64,000 bases of DNA from the NCBI RefSeq assembly GCF_049445855.1, contig NZ_JBMSDV010000003.1, forward strand, positions 186,001-250,000, given 5' to 3'. The position numbers and the translations under genes are program-made. Of this stretch, positions 63,282 through 64,000 are shown piece after piece. Position 1 is the stretch's first letter. Every line of letters starts with the position of its first letter. The notes beneath the pieces were generated by a model that worked only from the letters and a program-made list of their open reading frames with translations, was not told the origin of the DNA and searched no databases. This DNA comes from JAGOCV01 sp049445855. Lineage in GTDB: Bacteria > Pseudomonadota > Gammaproteobacteria > Burkholderiales > Burkholderiaceae_C.

Positions 63282-64000
63282 ATGGAGACAAGTGTTTTGA
63301 GCGCCAATGAAGATACGGTTGCGGCGTTGTACCGCACCATGGTCCGGATCCGGGCCTTCGAGAACGCGGCCGAGGCCGCAAGCCAGGGTGGGGTGAGCGC
63401 GTACGGCAAGGCCGCTGACGGCACCGCGCAAGTGCGCGGACCCCTTCATCTTTCCACCGGGCAGGAAGCCGTTCCCGCAGGCGTGTGCGCGCACCTGCGT
63501 GCCGACGACTACCTCACCTCCACGCATCGCGGCCACGGCCACACGCTGGCCAAGGGTGCGGACCTGTCCCGCATGATGGCCGAGCTGTTCGGCAAGGCCA
63601 CCGGTTTCAACGGCGGCAAGGGCGGCTCCATGCACATCGCCGACTTCACCGTCGGCATGCTCGGTGCCAATGGCGTCGTCGCGGCCGGCCTGCCCATCGC
63701 GGTGGGCGCGGCGCATGCGCAGAAGCTGCAGCAGCGCGATGCCATCACCGTCTGCTTCTTCGGTGACGGTGCCATCAACCGCGGCCCCTTCCTCGAGTCG
63801 CTCAACTGGGCGCAGGTGTATGGCCTGCCCGTGCTCTTCGTCTGCGAAGACAACCGCTGGAGCGCGACGACCGCCAGCGGCCCGATGACGGCAGGCGAGG
63901 GCGCATCGGCGCGCGCGCGCAGCCTCGCCATTCCTTCGGTACAGGTGGACGGCAACGATGTGCTCGCCGTGCATGCCGCCGCCGCGAAACTCGTGAGCGA
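63282..64000 (+). CDS. TPP-dependent dehydrogenase E1 alpha subunit (5' part, cut by window edge)
   Basis: The first 239 codons are visible and run off the right edge. The TPP motif starts at FFGDGAINRGPFLESLNWAQ and ends with Asn in FVCEDNRW. HLSTGQEAVPAGVCAHL and STHRGHGHTLAKGAD are typical of acetoin, pyruvate or branched-chain E1 alpha chains; acetoin dehydrogenase AcoA is a close match by eye, but this cannot be decided. The start may be ATG 63282 or TTG 63297; the latter has GGAG nine bases upstream. Confidence 0.85.
   Translation, partial: METSVLSANEDTVAALYRTMVRIRAFENAAEAASQGGVSAYGKAADGTAQVRGPLHLSTGQEAVPAGVCAHLRADDYLTSTHRGHGHTLAKGADLSRMMAELFGKATGFNGGKGGSMHIADFTVGMLGANGVVAAGLPIAVGAAHAQKLQQRDAITVCFFGDGAINRGPFLESLNWAQVYGLPVLFVCEDNRWSATTASGPMTAGEGASARARSLAIPSVQVDGNDVLAVHAAAAKLVS

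Overview
The window is chromosomal DNA of a high-GC betaproteobacterium, most likely a member of the Comamonadaceae (Burkholderiales). The 16S gene reads like the Variovorax/Ramlibacter group by eye. The rRNA operon has the usual 16S - tRNA-Ile(GAT) - tRNA-Ala(TGC) - 23S - 5S order, and most protein genes resemble Variovorax-type chromosomes. The genus is not certain without a database comparison. I see no prophage, insertion sequence, CRISPR array or plasmid function.

Layout. 1-6144 (minus strand): the start of a fused MFS/spermidine-synthase-like gene, a NarL-type response regulator with a REC-histidine kinase partner, a phospholipase-D/cardiolipin-synthase-like lipoprotein, and a Uup-type ABC-F ATPase. 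6220-11942: a complete rRNA operon with three tandem promoters, boxA-like antitermination signals, long RNase III processing stems and a strong terminator. 11978-15612: a metallo-beta-lactamase-fold hydrolase and a long-chain acyl-CoA ligase on the minus strand, then an alpha/beta hydrolase. 15702-20238: a receiver-cyclase protein followed by a large Cache-HAMP hybrid kinase with two receivers and an Hpt domain. 20420-23155: an NMT1-type ABC importer. 23169-25711: phhA and hpd (phenylalanine to tyrosine, then 4-hydroxyphenylpyruvate to homogentisate) with a divergent Lrp-type regulator. 25808-29109: a GNAT protein, then corC and lnt.

An accessory block (29054-39719) lies between lnt and glyQ. 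I believe corC, lnt, glyQ, glyS, gmhB and plsC usually sit close together in this order. The core of the block is a minus-strand operon of eight or nine genes: a KefF/MdaB-like flavodoxin-fold reductase, a CodA-like deaminase, a creatininase-family amidohydrolase, an NMT1-type ABC importer (three genes), a GlcD-like FAD oxidase and a RidA-fold protein. It is preceded by a RutR-like TetR regulator and a RutR-like inverted repeat. The gene set suggests uptake and breakdown of a pyrimidine or a similar cyclic N-compound. I do not recognise it as a described pathway, and it is my main candidate for a new system.

39847-46041 is housekeeping (glyQ, glyS, gmhB, plsC, a YgjP-like metallopeptidase). 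It is interrupted after glyS by a two-gene cassette (a small unknown protein plus a DUF6036-like nucleotidyltransferase) that looks like a toxin-antitoxin module. 46188-53278 holds two signalling operons, a CheY-like regulator with a 1439-residue multi-PAS kinase and an HTH-receiver protein with a PAS kinase. Both are preceded by similar tandem 9-bp repeats. 53260-61345 holds an MBL-fold hydrolase, then a LiuR-controlled branched-chain acyl-CoA gene set (liuR, hotdog thioesterase, isovaleryl-CoA dehydrogenase, carbonic anhydrase, thiolase, second acyl-CoA dehydrogenase), an RlmN/Cfr-like methyltransferase and a HAD phosphatase. The right end has a second RidA protein, a patatin-like lipoprotein and the start of a TPP-dependent dehydrogenase E1-alpha gene behind a perfect 12-bp palindrome.
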